The translations under genes and the position numbers were made by a program. From Aerococcus sanguinicola (lineage in GTDB: Bacteria > Bacillota > Bacilli > Lactobacillales > Aerococcaceae): a DNA stretch of 35,995 bases. The DNA is taken from NCBI RefSeq assembly GCF_008726925.1, contig NZ_VYWO01000009.1:1-35995 (forward strand), given 5' to 3'. The notes under the pieces are model-generated. The model searched no databases and had not been told where the DNA came from. It saw only the letters and a list, made by a program, of their open reading frames with translations. Below are positions 29,755 to 35,995 of this stretch, piece by piece. Positions within the stretch are counted from its first letter, which is position 1. Each line of letters begins with the position of its first letter.

Positions 29755-29794
29755 AAGCTAGCAAGACGGTACGGGGTAACTTGCTAGCTTTTTT
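29755..29794 (+). terminator. Terminator of the plus-strand rod-repeat array
   Basis: AAGCTAGCAAG / CTTGCTAGCTT, 11-bp perfect stem with a 14-nt loop and six T including the stem end, then CATTAT. Same stem and trailing bases as the minus-strand terminator at 16450-16480. Confidence 0.9.
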
Positions 29795-29815
29795 CATTAT
29801 CAAGAAGATTTTATT

Positions 29816-29821
29816 TATAAT
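29816..29821 (+). promoter_or_regulatory. -10 element before the second 41-bp array
   Basis: TATAAT with only a weak -35 (TTCATT at 29793, 17-bp spacer). It lies between the array terminator and the small open reading frame. Confidence 0.4.
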
Positions 29822-29867
29822 AATGTTTTAGAAAATAGGGGAGGCAATTTGCGAAGGAGGGGTTCAA

Positions 29868-29918
29868 ATGCAAGTAGCAAGTCTCGAACTTTCTATCAGA
29901 GCTTCTGAAAGCAAGTAG
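29868..29918 (+). CDS. Possible 16-residue leader peptide
   Basis: ATG-initiated frame MQVASLELSIRASESK with a strong AAGGAGG eight bases upstream and a possible -10 element further up. The frame runs into the first copies of the 41-bp array and stops at the TAG inside AGCAAGTAG, a block present in every copy. Nothing similar precedes the array at 16188. It could be a translated leader, a short signalling peptide or chance. No signal peptide or double-glycine motif is present. Confidence 0.3.
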   Translation: MQVASLELSIRASESK

Positions 29919-30075
29919 CAGTCCGCCAACTTTCTATCAGAGCTTCTGAAAGCAAGTAGCAGTCCGCCAACTTTCAATAAGAGCTTCTGAAAGCAAGTAG
30001 CAGTCCGCCAGCTTTCAATAAGAGCTTCTGAAAGCAAGTAGCAGTCCGCCAACTTTCAACCAAGGGCTCTGAGCG
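29868..30075 (+). repeat. Array of 41-bp tandem repeats (second array)
   Basis: Five copies marked by GCAAGTAG at 29870 and AGCAAGTAG at 29910, 29951, 29992 and 30033, period exactly 41 bp. Constant blocks are AGCAAGTAG, CAACT and GAGCTTCT at the same spacing as in the array at 16188. Flanks GAAAG and CTTTC pair perfectly around an 18-nt loop. Confidence 0.9.
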
Positions 30076-30154
30076 CTAGTTGACCGCCTTTTATTTTCAA
30101 AGGAAGCTGTCCAATGAAAGTTGCAAGAAGAGGTAAAGTTCGATTCCTTCTCAT

Positions 30155-30196
30155 AATCACTCCCCAAGCGCTTAAAATCACTCCTAAACGCCTAAG
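30155..30196 (+). promoter_or_regulatory. Direct repeats upstream of the response-regulator gene (LytTR-type spacing)
   Basis: AATCACTCCCCAAGCGCTTAA and AATCACTCC-TAAACGC-CTAAG begin at 30155 and 30176, a 21-bp period, two helical turns. AgrA-like LytTR regulators bind paired direct repeats with this spacing upstream of a promoter. The second copy ends 18 bp before the extended -10. Confidence 0.55.
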
Positions 30197-30214
30197 ACTG
30201 GGGGAATACCAACA

Positions 30215-30223
30215 TGCTATAAT
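30215..30223 (+). promoter_or_regulatory. Extended -10 promoter of the response-regulator gene
   Basis: TG-C-TATAAT with no clear -35, consistent with activation from the direct repeats. The start site is near 30230, which rules out the in-frame ATG at 30114 as the start of the protein. Confidence 0.7.
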
Positions 30224-30245
30224 AGAGAGGTTAGGAGGCTTGCGA

Positions 30246-31004
30246 ATGTTTGAAATTATTATTTGTGAAGATAATCCGGCGCATTTGGAAGCAATGACGG
30301 CTTATGTGAAGAACTATCTGGTGATGGAAGAAGGTCTTCCCATTCGTCTGGCTCTCGCGACTCCGAAGGCGGCTGAGGTGGTTAGCTATGCCAAGCAGGC
30401 AGCGACTAGACAAGATAGTCTTTATTTTATTGATGTCCGCCTGGGCGACCAGATGGATGGTCTCAACCTGGCGCGTAGGGTTCGCCGCTACCAACCCCAG
30501 GCTAAGCTGGTCTTTGTCACGGCTTTTGAAGAATACTTGCCCTTCACGATGACCTATCATCTGGAGGCCTTGGATTATATCTTGAAGGATAACCCGCACA
30601 AGATGCGGGACAAAATGATTGCCTGTATCAAGACGGCTTATGATCGGAGCCTGGTTCAAGCGCAGAGCTTTCCGCCTTTCGTCATCCGCAAAGGAGCCCA
30701 GACCCAGGTGATCCGTAGTGCAGCCATTAATTTCTTTGAGACCCTGCCTGCCCACCGTATCCGCCTTGTCGGCCCAGATGCTCTGGTTGAATTCTATGAT
30801 TCCCTCAAGAATATTGAAGCGGACTATCCGCAATTCGTCCGCTGTCACCGGTCCTATCTGGCTAATGTTGAGAATATTCAGGAGTTAGATACTAAGGCGC
30901 GCCAGCTGACCTTTGTCGATGGCAGTGCGATTCCCTTCTCTAGGGAACGTTATGACCAGCTAGTGGAGGCCATGGCCAATTATTCCAACAAGTGCCCGCG
31001 TTAA
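30246..31004 (+). CDS. AgrA-like LytTR response regulator
   Basis: Protein of 252 residues. The receiver domain (1-130) has the acidic pair in ICEDN and the phosphate-accepting Asp63 in YFIDVRLGD. The LytTR DNA-binding domain (about 150-250) has FETLPAHRIRLVG, DYPQFVRCHRSYLANVENI and a C-terminal strand. The start is ATG at 30246 with TAGGAGG 7 bases upstream, behind an extended -10 promoter. Its partner is most likely the AgrC-like kinase at 34540. The two are separated by a minus-strand surface-protein gene, unlike usual Agr operons. Autoregulation is suggested by the direct repeats. Confidence 0.9.
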   Translation: MFEIIICEDNPAHLEAMTAYVKNYLVMEEGLPIRLALATPKAAEVVSYAKQAATRQDSLYFIDVRLGDQMDGLNLARRVRRYQPQAKLVFVTAFEEYLPFTMTYHLEALDYILKDNPHKMRDKMIACIKTAYDRSLVQAQSFPPFVIRKGAQTQVIRSAAINFFETLPAHRIRLVGPDALVEFYDSLKNIEADYPQFVRCHRSYLANVENIQELDTKARQLTFVDGSAIPFSRERYDQLVEAMANYSNKCPR

Positions 31005-31010
31005 AACTTA

Positions 31011-31063
31011 AAAACGACCGCCCTACTTAGTCGGACTGGCTAAGTGAGGCTGGTCGTTTTTTT
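31011..31063. terminator. Bidirectional terminator between the regulator and surface-protein genes
   Basis: AAAACGACC / GGTCGTTTT with an inner ACTTAG / CTAAGT stem; T-runs both ways. It serves two convergent genes. Confidence 0.9.
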
Positions 31064-31078
31064 AGCTATTTAGATCGC

Positions 31079-34000
31079 TTATTGGCGCTTCTTCAACCAA
31101 TAGGCGAGGGGGAGGAGTAAGAGGGCGAGGAGGCCGGCGAATGGCCACTTGCTCGTTTTCTTCTCTTCATTTTCTTTGCTTGACTGAATAGTTTCTGATG
31201 CTTGCTTAGTTTCAGCGGACGGTGCTTTCGCTAGGCCTTTTTGACCTTGGTCCCCTTGGCGGTTAGCTTCAATCCTGCCTTCCTCTTCGGCTGCTTGGAC
31301 AGGGGTTTGGAAGATTTGGGCGATGGCTTCCTTGAAGTTGAGGCCCTGTCTGGTGCGCAAGGGACGATCTTCTGGCGCTAGGGCCTGGGCGGTATCTGCC
31401 TCCTGGCTAGGATTTGGACGGAGGAAGCGGTCCTGGAAGTTTTGGATGAGCTGGGCTAAGCCGCCAGCTTCAGGCCGGTCGTCTTGCTTAGCCAGCTGGG
31501 TCTGCCGTCTAACGATACGTTGGCTAGGTTGGTTGATCCAGTCTTTAAGGCTTTGGCTGAGCCGGTCAAGCCAAGATTCGCTTTGGGTGTCTGGCTTGCT
31601 TGGTTGCTTGCCCTGAGAAGTCACTCCCTGACCGAGCTGAGCGGCGCTGTTCGGCTGGTCAGGGCGGGAAGCTTGGTCCGTTTTTTCTGGATCCTTTGTT
31701 TCCTTCTGCCCGCTTCCTTGACCAGGACCCCTTCCATTCGGAGCTTGGGAAGTGGGCGCTTGATCCGGCAAGTTGACCAGGCCTTCTTCATAAGGCTTGT
31801 CCTCAGTGATGCCATCGCGGCCGTCTGTTCCCATACCGGCTTCAGCCCCTGCTTCTTTTAATGGGTCCGGCGTCTGGTCTTTATCGGGCAGCTTGACCTG
31901 CTTGCCTTCATAAGGTTTTTCCTTGGTGAGGACTTGGCGGCCGCCTGTTCCCTGACCCCCCTGGCCAAAGTCATCCCCGATATAGCGGTATACCCGGTCT
32001 GGATGGTCTAAATCGGTATAGAATTTCATGGTATAGCTAAAGAAAGGGACAGGGCTTTCGAGGCCGTATTGTTGGACTCGGTAGCGGCGTTGGCTCCTAT
32101 TATAGGGGTTGTCTGCCCCACTGATATTGGTCAAGGTTAGGATATAGTCGGAAGTCCCTTCGACAGGCTCAGTCTGGTAGTAGAAGGCCTCGAAGCCGGA
32201 TGGTCGGCTAGGGGACTTAAACACGTAGAAATTATCCGCAAAAAGAACAGGATAAACATAAGGACCTTCAAATACGGTGGAAGTTGGCAGGATATTGAAG
32301 AGATTGGGGATATCGACAGGGCCCTCGCCTTCCTCCTGGCTACGTATTTTTTCTGCCTGGGTGAAGAAGGGCCGGGCTTCGCTTGCCTGGTCGGACTTGG
32401 GCAGGCTAAAGACTTTTTCCAGGCCTTCGCTGTTGCTCTCTGGGTCTGAGCTGACCAGGCTGAATTTGACCTGGTAGGAGGTCTCGTCTTCGCTGAGGAT
32501 CTCCTTGCGCCAAACTTCTTTCCGGAAGGTCACTCGAGGCACGTAGAGCTTACCGACCAACTTATCGCCATACCTGTAGTGGGTGAGGTGGATGAGTTCT
32601 GTCTTGTCATCGATCTTTTCCCGCTGGGTCTCCTTAGCATAGTAGTGGGCTGGGTCGTCCGTGTCCTTGGTCAGGATGAGGTCGAGATCACTTAAGACTT
32701 TAGGCTGTAAGGCTAGCTGGGGCTTCTTCTGTGCCCATTCCTCTGTGAAATGGAGGAGCTGGCGGTAGTGGTAGCGCATCTTCTGGTCAGCGAGGGCCTC
32801 TTTGGAGACCCGCCAGTGGGCTTTGAAGGTTTTTGTATCCAACATGGGCCGGTCCGAATATTGGTAGATGAGGTCGACTTGGTTCTTGTCCTCTCGGGGG
32901 ATGACAAACTTCGACCAGCTAATTTGATTGGTGAGTCTGCCTTGGTTATCTATCTTATGATAGGTTAGTTTTTTAAAAGGGAGGTTGAGAATCGGGTCCC
33001 AGCTATTTTCAATTTGCTTCCAATTGACGCCAAGCCAGTAGGGATCGAAGCTGAGCAGTTCCTCATCTGAGGCCCCTTCAGGACTATGGGGCAGGTCTTG
33101 GTAGATGAATTCAGAGAAGGGATTCTCCTTGTCTTCAACGATGAAGTAGTAGCGGTCATCTTCTAAGATGCCAGGACGAGGCGAGAGGGGCTCTTGAACG
33201 GTCTCCTTGTCGATCCGCCGCCAGACCCGTAACTTACCGAAGTCCTGGGGATTGGGGGTCCAGTTTTGGATTCCGTAGAGGAGGTCGCGGTCATTGGCAC
33301 TGGGGAGGGGCCCCAAGATAGTGAAGCGGTAGTGGTTATCAGAGTTGCTCTTTTCGGGGATGATCTGGTGCTGGCCTTTGGGTGATTTAGAGAGCGTGCG
33401 CAGAGGGAAGCTAAAGTAGCGGTCCCAGGACTCTCTAGGTAGGCCCATGAGATCCCAGTAAGTAACGACTTGCTTCTCCGCCTCTTGGCCGCTTAACCCC
33501 TCCTGGCTAAATTTTTGGTAGGGAGGCAGGTCAGCCTGGCCCTGGTCTTGGCTGTGGTCAACGATCCGCTCGAGCTGGCGGTCCAAATGATAGTGGAAGA
33601 TGAGGCTAGACGCTTTTTCAGGATCTTGGGGCTGGTCATTGACTTCGTAAGAGACAATCCACTTGTGGTCTTGTTGGAAATTGGGATTGCTGTAGCTGAC
33701 CAGGAGCTGCTTTTGGTCAGCTGAGAGTTCGATTTTGCGCAACCATTCGCTGGGTGGTGTGAGGTTGGCGAGCCGCTGCTCGCTGGCTAGGTTTGCGGGG
33801 AAGGTATGGTTTTTCCCTTTATTGTATGTGGTCCAACCATAAGGGTAGTTGATGAGTTTATCATTAGGCAAGCCTTTTTTGATCAGGGCTTGGAAGGGCA
33901 AGGGGAGCTGGTCGGTTGGTGTTGAGGAGGGGTCGATTAGCGGGGAGTAGTGAGACCGGCTGATGACTGGTTTGTAGGCTTGACGGAGCTTTGAAGCGGG

Positions 34001-34450
34001 CTTAGGCGCTGAGCTTGACGCTGCCTTGTCTTTTTGAGAAGTGCTTGACGAACTTTCCTTACTTGTCTTAGGCGCACTTGCCTTGCTTTCCCCACTTGCT
34101 TTAGGCGTGTCCTGGGCCAGACGGGTCTGGCCAGCTTCTGCACGCGGACTTGCCTCTTGAGCTTTAGATTCACTTTCAGCTTTCTTTTCTAGGCTGCTCC
34201 TTGGGGCGCTAGTGGCCGCTGGGCTTTCGGCTATCTTTTCACTTGTTTTTTCAGCAGCTGGGCTTTCTACTGTTGCGGCGCGCTCGGTTGACGGTTCAGC
34301 TAGACCAGGGGCTTCTGGCTGGCTTTCCTTGGCCTCTACGTCGGTAGGCGTTTCGACGGGAGCAGCTTGGACCTCTTGGCTAAGGAAGAAGCAGAGGCTG
34401 GCGCTGCAGGCAAGGATTTTAAGAATGTCTTGTTTTAATTGTCTTTGCAT
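31079..34450 (-). CDS. Large cell-surface protein with signal peptide and C-terminal membrane anchor
   Basis: Protein of 1123 residues. The signal peptide ends near VQA before APVET (about 29). It is followed by a Glu/Ser/Ala/Pro-rich stretch (30-160) and a large domain rich in aromatic and charged residues (about 165-830) that I do not recognise. Two linked repeats follow (EKPYEGKQVKLPDKDQT near 843 and EDKPYEEGLVNLPDQA near 883), then a Gln/Pro/Gly-rich region. A hydrophobic anchor (KWPFAGLLALLLLPLAYWL) and KKRQ tail end the protein. No LPXTG sorting motif precedes the anchor, so it is probably membrane-held. AAGGAG precedes the ATG. It stands between the two halves of an Agr-type system and may be its target. 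Confidence 0.85.
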   Translation of the reverse strand: MQRQLKQDILKILACSASLCFFLSQEVQAAPVETPTDVEAKESQPEAPGLAEPSTERAATVESPAAEKTSEKIAESPAATSAPRSSLEKKAESESKAQEASPRAEAGQTRLAQDTPKASGESKASAPKTSKESSSSTSQKDKAASSSAPKPASKLRQAYKPVISRSHYSPLIDPSSTPTDQLPLPFQALIKKGLPNDKLINYPYGWTTYNKGKNHTFPANLASEQRLANLTPPSEWLRKIELSADQKQLLVSYSNPNFQQDHKWIVSYEVNDQPQDPEKASSLIFHYHLDRQLERIVDHSQDQGQADLPPYQKFSQEGLSGQEAEKQVVTYWDLMGLPRESWDRYFSFPLRTLSKSPKGQHQIIPEKSNSDNHYRFTILGPLPSANDRDLLYGIQNWTPNPQDFGKLRVWRRIDKETVQEPLSPRPGILEDDRYYFIVEDKENPFSEFIYQDLPHSPEGASDEELLSFDPYWLGVNWKQIENSWDPILNLPFKKLTYHKIDNQGRLTNQISWSKFVIPREDKNQVDLIYQYSDRPMLDTKTFKAHWRVSKEALADQKMRYHYRQLLHFTEEWAQKKPQLALQPKVLSDLDLILTKDTDDPAHYYAKETQREKIDDKTELIHLTHYRYGDKLVGKLYVPRVTFRKEVWRKEILSEDETSYQVKFSLVSSDPESNSEGLEKVFSLPKSDQASEARPFFTQAEKIRSQEEGEGPVDIPNLFNILPTSTVFEGPYVYPVLFADNFYVFKSPSRPSGFEAFYYQTEPVEGTSDYILTLTNISGADNPYNRSQRRYRVQQYGLESPVPFFSYTMKFYTDLDHPDRVYRYIGDDFGQGGQGTGGRQVLTKEKPYEGKQVKLPDKDQTPDPLKEAGAEAGMGTDGRDGITEDKPYEEGLVNLPDQAPTSQAPNGRGPGQGSGQKETKDPEKTDQASRPDQPNSAAQLGQGVTSQGKQPSKPDTQSESWLDRLSQSLKDWINQPSQRIVRRQTQLAKQDDRPEAGGLAQLIQNFQDRFLRPNPSQEADTAQALAPEDRPLRTRQGLNFKEAIAQIFQTPVQAAEEEGRIEANRQGDQGQKGLAKAPSAETKQASETIQSSKENEEKKTSKWPFAGLLALLLLPLAYWLKKRQ

Positions 34451-34539
34451 AGGGTTTCTCCTTATAATAGTAATATCTTAGTGATATAAATATAACATTT
34501 TATTAATTTTTTAACTAGTTTGAACTAAGGAGGTGGGCC
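34451..34539. promoter_or_regulatory. Divergent AT-rich control region
   Basis: 89 bp between the surface-protein and kinase start codons. The best plus-strand candidate is TTATAA, 17 bp, TATAAA. Minus-strand candidates such as TATATT are weak. The direct repeats seen before the response regulator do not recur; only ATCACT/ATTACT resemble them loosely. Confidence 0.4.
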
Positions 34540-35850
34540 ATGTTTGCTTATCTAATGAGCCACTTGACCCTCTATGATTTTGTTTTTCAGGCCTTGGTGG
34601 TCTACAGCTGCCAGTTCTGGGCTAAGGGTAAGCGGTCTTTAAGCAGCTACCTGGTCTTGTACGGGCTTTTATTGTCAACGGCCCTCAATCCTTTGATTGT
34701 GTCCTTGAATTTCTATATGACCTTTAACTTCCTCTTGGTGGCGGCCTGGCTCTACTGGCAGTGGCGCGACCTGACCCAGGTGATGACCATGACGGCCCTG
34801 GTCTTTATTAATATTTCCTGCCAGGATTTCTATTATTTTAACCTGGTCTTTGAAAGTCTTCCCTATGGCAGGCTGGGGCATTTTGTGCTTTGGCTCTTGG
34901 GCTCTATTCCCTTGATCTGGGGGCTCAGTCGCTTGGAAGATTGGCTTTGGCGGACATATTTCTCGGGTTCAATCCGCCGCCATCTGACCTTCCTGCTCCT
35001 GACGGTGGGCCTGGCCTTCCTGATTTATTTTCCTGCCTTTGTCCGCGACTTCCAAGAGGTCTCGGACATTAATTCGGCGACCTGGATTTATTTGGCCCTG
35101 ACCAATGTGCTCTTATTGGTCTTCCTGATTTTTGCGGCAGCTCTTTTCTACCAGGGGACAGAAAGAATCCGCCAGGCGGAGCGCCAACAAGCTGAGCAAC
35201 GCCTAGATGCGGAATATGGCCGCTTAATCCGTCAACAATATAAGGAGATGCGGCGCTTTCGCCATGACTTGCGCAATCTCTTAGTGGGCTTCGGGGGCTA
35301 TATTGAGTCCCAGAATTGGGAGGGTTTAGCCAGCTATTACCAGGCGCTGAAGGCCAGCGGGACCAGCTTGGACCTAGCGGAAGACCATCCTATCTTTGAC
35401 TTGGCCGACTTGCCGAATGATGCCTTGCGGGAACTGGTCCAAACCAAGTTGAGCCTGGCCTTGACCTATGATATCCCAGTCCATGTCGAAGTGGCTGAGG
35501 ACCTGCCCCAGATCCAGGAAGGGGTGGCGGGCCTGGTTCGGATCGTTGGCATCCTCCTCGACAATGCCATTGAAGAGTCGGAGGGCTTTGACCAGGCAGA
35601 GCTGACCTTTGCGGTGGAGGCGGTGGAAGGCTATCTCTCTATTAGCGTGGCCAACCGCTGCCAGGATCCCGACCAAGTGCGGGCGGTTCTCCAGAAGGCG
35701 GGCCAGTCGACCAAGGCTAAGGCCGGACAAGACCGGGGCTATGGCTTGGTCAATGTCCAGCGGCTGAGCCAAGCCCAGGGCATCCAACACTTCACCAGCT
35801 TTATGGGGGACATCCTGGTCCAAGAGCTCTTAATTGATTTAAATGCATAA
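34540..35850 (+). CDS. AgrC-like sensor histidine kinase (GHKL type)
   Basis: Protein of 436 residues. About six hydrophobic segments fill the first 210 residues, then a coiled linker and a cytoplasmic kinase domain. The phosphorylated His is His242 in RRFRHDLRNLL, the ATP-site Asn is Asn342 in GILLDNAIEE, and the G box is DRGYGLVNV near 400. This is the peptide-sensing kinase layout of AgrC/ComD. AAGGAGG lies before the ATG. No peptide precursor or processing gene is seen next to it. The downstream side is interrupted by an IS element 20 bp after the stop, so such genes may have been displaced or lost. Confidence 0.9.
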   Translation: MFAYLMSHLTLYDFVFQALVVYSCQFWAKGKRSLSSYLVLYGLLLSTALNPLIVSLNFYMTFNFLLVAAWLYWQWRDLTQVMTMTALVFINISCQDFYYFNLVFESLPYGRLGHFVLWLLGSIPLIWGLSRLEDWLWRTYFSGSIRRHLTFLLLTVGLAFLIYFPAFVRDFQEVSDINSATWIYLALTNVLLLVFLIFAAALFYQGTERIRQAERQQAEQRLDAEYGRLIRQQYKEMRRFRHDLRNLLVGFGGYIESQNWEGLASYYQALKASGTSLDLAEDHPIFDLADLPNDALRELVQTKLSLALTYDIPVHVEVAEDLPQIQEGVAGLVRIVGILLDNAIEESEGFDQAELTFAVEAVEGYLSISVANRCQDPDQVRAVLQKAGQSTKAKAGQDRGYGLVNVQRLSQAQGIQHFTSFMGDILVQELLIDLNA

Positions 35851-35877
35851 GTAAAAAGCGACCCTGTCAATGGTATG

Positions 35878-35924
35878 CTCCCCCTAAAGTAGACACTAAA
35901 AAAAGTAAACTACTTTAGGGGGAG
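35878..35924 (+). promoter_or_regulatory. Hairpin covering the transposase ribosome binding site
   Basis: CTCCCCCTAAAGTAG and its exact complement CTACTTTAGGGGGAG flank a 17-nt loop. The right arm contains GGGGGAG, the ribosome binding site of the transposase gene, so a transcript entering from outside would hide it. Confidence 0.75.
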
Positions 35925-35929
35925 TTTTT

Positions 35930-35995
35930 ATGCGTTCAAATAGAAAACATTCACCAGCAGAATTGGCTAACTATATCCATCTATATAAAGAGGGA
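35930..35995 (+). CDS. IS3-family transposase orfA, N-terminal fragment
   Basis: Open frame of at least 22 codons (MRSNRKHSPAELANYIHLYK...), running past the window edge. The start of a helix-turn-helix protein like IS3-family OrfA fits: basic N-terminus, then SPAELANYIHLY. GGGGGAG lies 5 bases before the ATG. Position right after the IS end supports the call; the fragment is too short to name the subgroup. Confidence 0.7.
   Translation, partial: MRSNRKHSPAELANYIHLYKEG

Larger units (their letters stand above)
35871..35995 (+). mobile_element. IS3-type insertion sequence, left end (cut by the window edge)
   Basis: Begins about TGGTATGCTCCCCCTAAAG, followed by TAGACAC; the CCCC-AAAGT-(T)AGACA pattern is common to left ends of IS3-family elements. 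A transposase frame opens at 35930. The exact first base is an estimate because the right end is outside the window. Confidence 0.7.

Noticed and set aside
29864..30052. 62-residue minus-strand reading frame over the 41-bp repeats
   Set aside because: It only translates the tandem repeat. The period is not divisible by three, and there is no ribosome binding site or conserved protein pattern.
29868..30075. CRISPR array
   Set aside because: The repeats are directly contiguous 41-mers; the variable parts are the same from copy to copy rather than unique spacers, and there are no cas genes. The same applies to 16188-16415.
30114..30245. N-terminal extension of the response regulator from the ATG at 30114
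   Set aside because: The extension covers the direct repeats and the extended -10 promoter and is basic and non-conserved in look; the receiver domain begins exactly at 30246 behind TAGGAGG.
31079..31180. LPXTG wall-sorting signal in the surface protein
   Set aside because: The sequence before the C-terminal hydrophobic segment (ENEEKKTSKWPF) contains no LPXTG or close variant.

Overview
The window looks like a chromosomal segment of a Gram-positive, low-GC-lineage bacterium of the order Lactobacillales. Base composition is close to balanced, so an Aerococcaceae-type organism is my best guess, but that is inference. The support is a cdaA-cdaR-glmM operon, an amaP-DUF2273-asp23 alkaline-shock operon, TrhP1/TrhP2-type U32 proteins, an Apf-like LysM protein, sigma-A promoters of the TTGACA-17-TATAAT kind and strong AAGGAGG ribosome binding sites. 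The left edge is the end of an rRNA operon (5S, tRNA-Asn, tRNA-Thr).

Layout. 0.4-3.1 kb: a GntP-family permease and a PLP-dependent trans-sulfuration enzyme with its own extended -10 promoter and a paired upstream repeat. 3.1-5.1 kb (minus): a YtrA-like GntR repressor, ABC ATPase and ABC permease, autoregulated through a palindrome at the start site. 5.1-6.9 kb (minus): SPFH protein plus a ribbon-helix-helix protein, and an unrecognised 102-residue protein. 7-9.6 kb (plus): a small acetyltransferase, a universal stress protein with a CcpA-type site, a LysR regulator, and a tandem duplication of a tiny membrane-protein gene whose second copy is dead. 9.7-12.2 kb: amaP-DUF2273-asp23, a DJ-1 family protein and yidD. 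12.2-16 kb: a candidate small RNA, then a heterodimeric ABC exporter. 16.7-19 kb (minus): trhP1-trhP2. 19.2-22 kb (minus): pyrF-pyrE-MFS behind a consensus promoter and an intrinsic terminator in the leader. 22.1-25.5 kb (minus): cdaA-cdaR-glmM. 25.7-28.2 kb: small membrane proteins, tRNA-Tyr and tRNA-Gln, a structured non-coding stretch and a GNAT protein. 28.5-29.2 kb: the LysM/Apf protein. 30.2-35.9 kb: an AgrA-like response regulator and an AgrC-like histidine kinase separated by an oppositely oriented 3.4-kb cell-surface gene. The right edge is the left end of an IS3-type insertion sequence.

The most unusual content is non-coding. Two loci carry tandem ~112-bp units that each fold into a long rod. 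All begin GGGTG and end GAACCC. The internal-loop motifs are constant while the helices differ with compensating changes. There are four units after the LysM gene (29.23-29.73 kb, plus; the last is divergent) and two after the trhP2-like gene (16.50-16.73 kb, minus). In both places the first unit starts a few bases after the stop codon, and the array ends in a terminator with the same AAGCTAGCAAG stem followed by TTTTCATTAT. Beside each lies an array of 41-bp repeats, and the two 41-bp arrays also share fixed blocks with covarying flanks. This composite arrangement, found twice in 36 kb, is the best candidate for an undescribed element. A second candidate is a ~100-nt small RNA at 12.24-12.34 kb with a UCCUCC loop and a promoter carrying TTCACA-N5-TTCACA repeats.

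All calls come from reading the sequence by eye. No homology search, covariance model or folding program was run.
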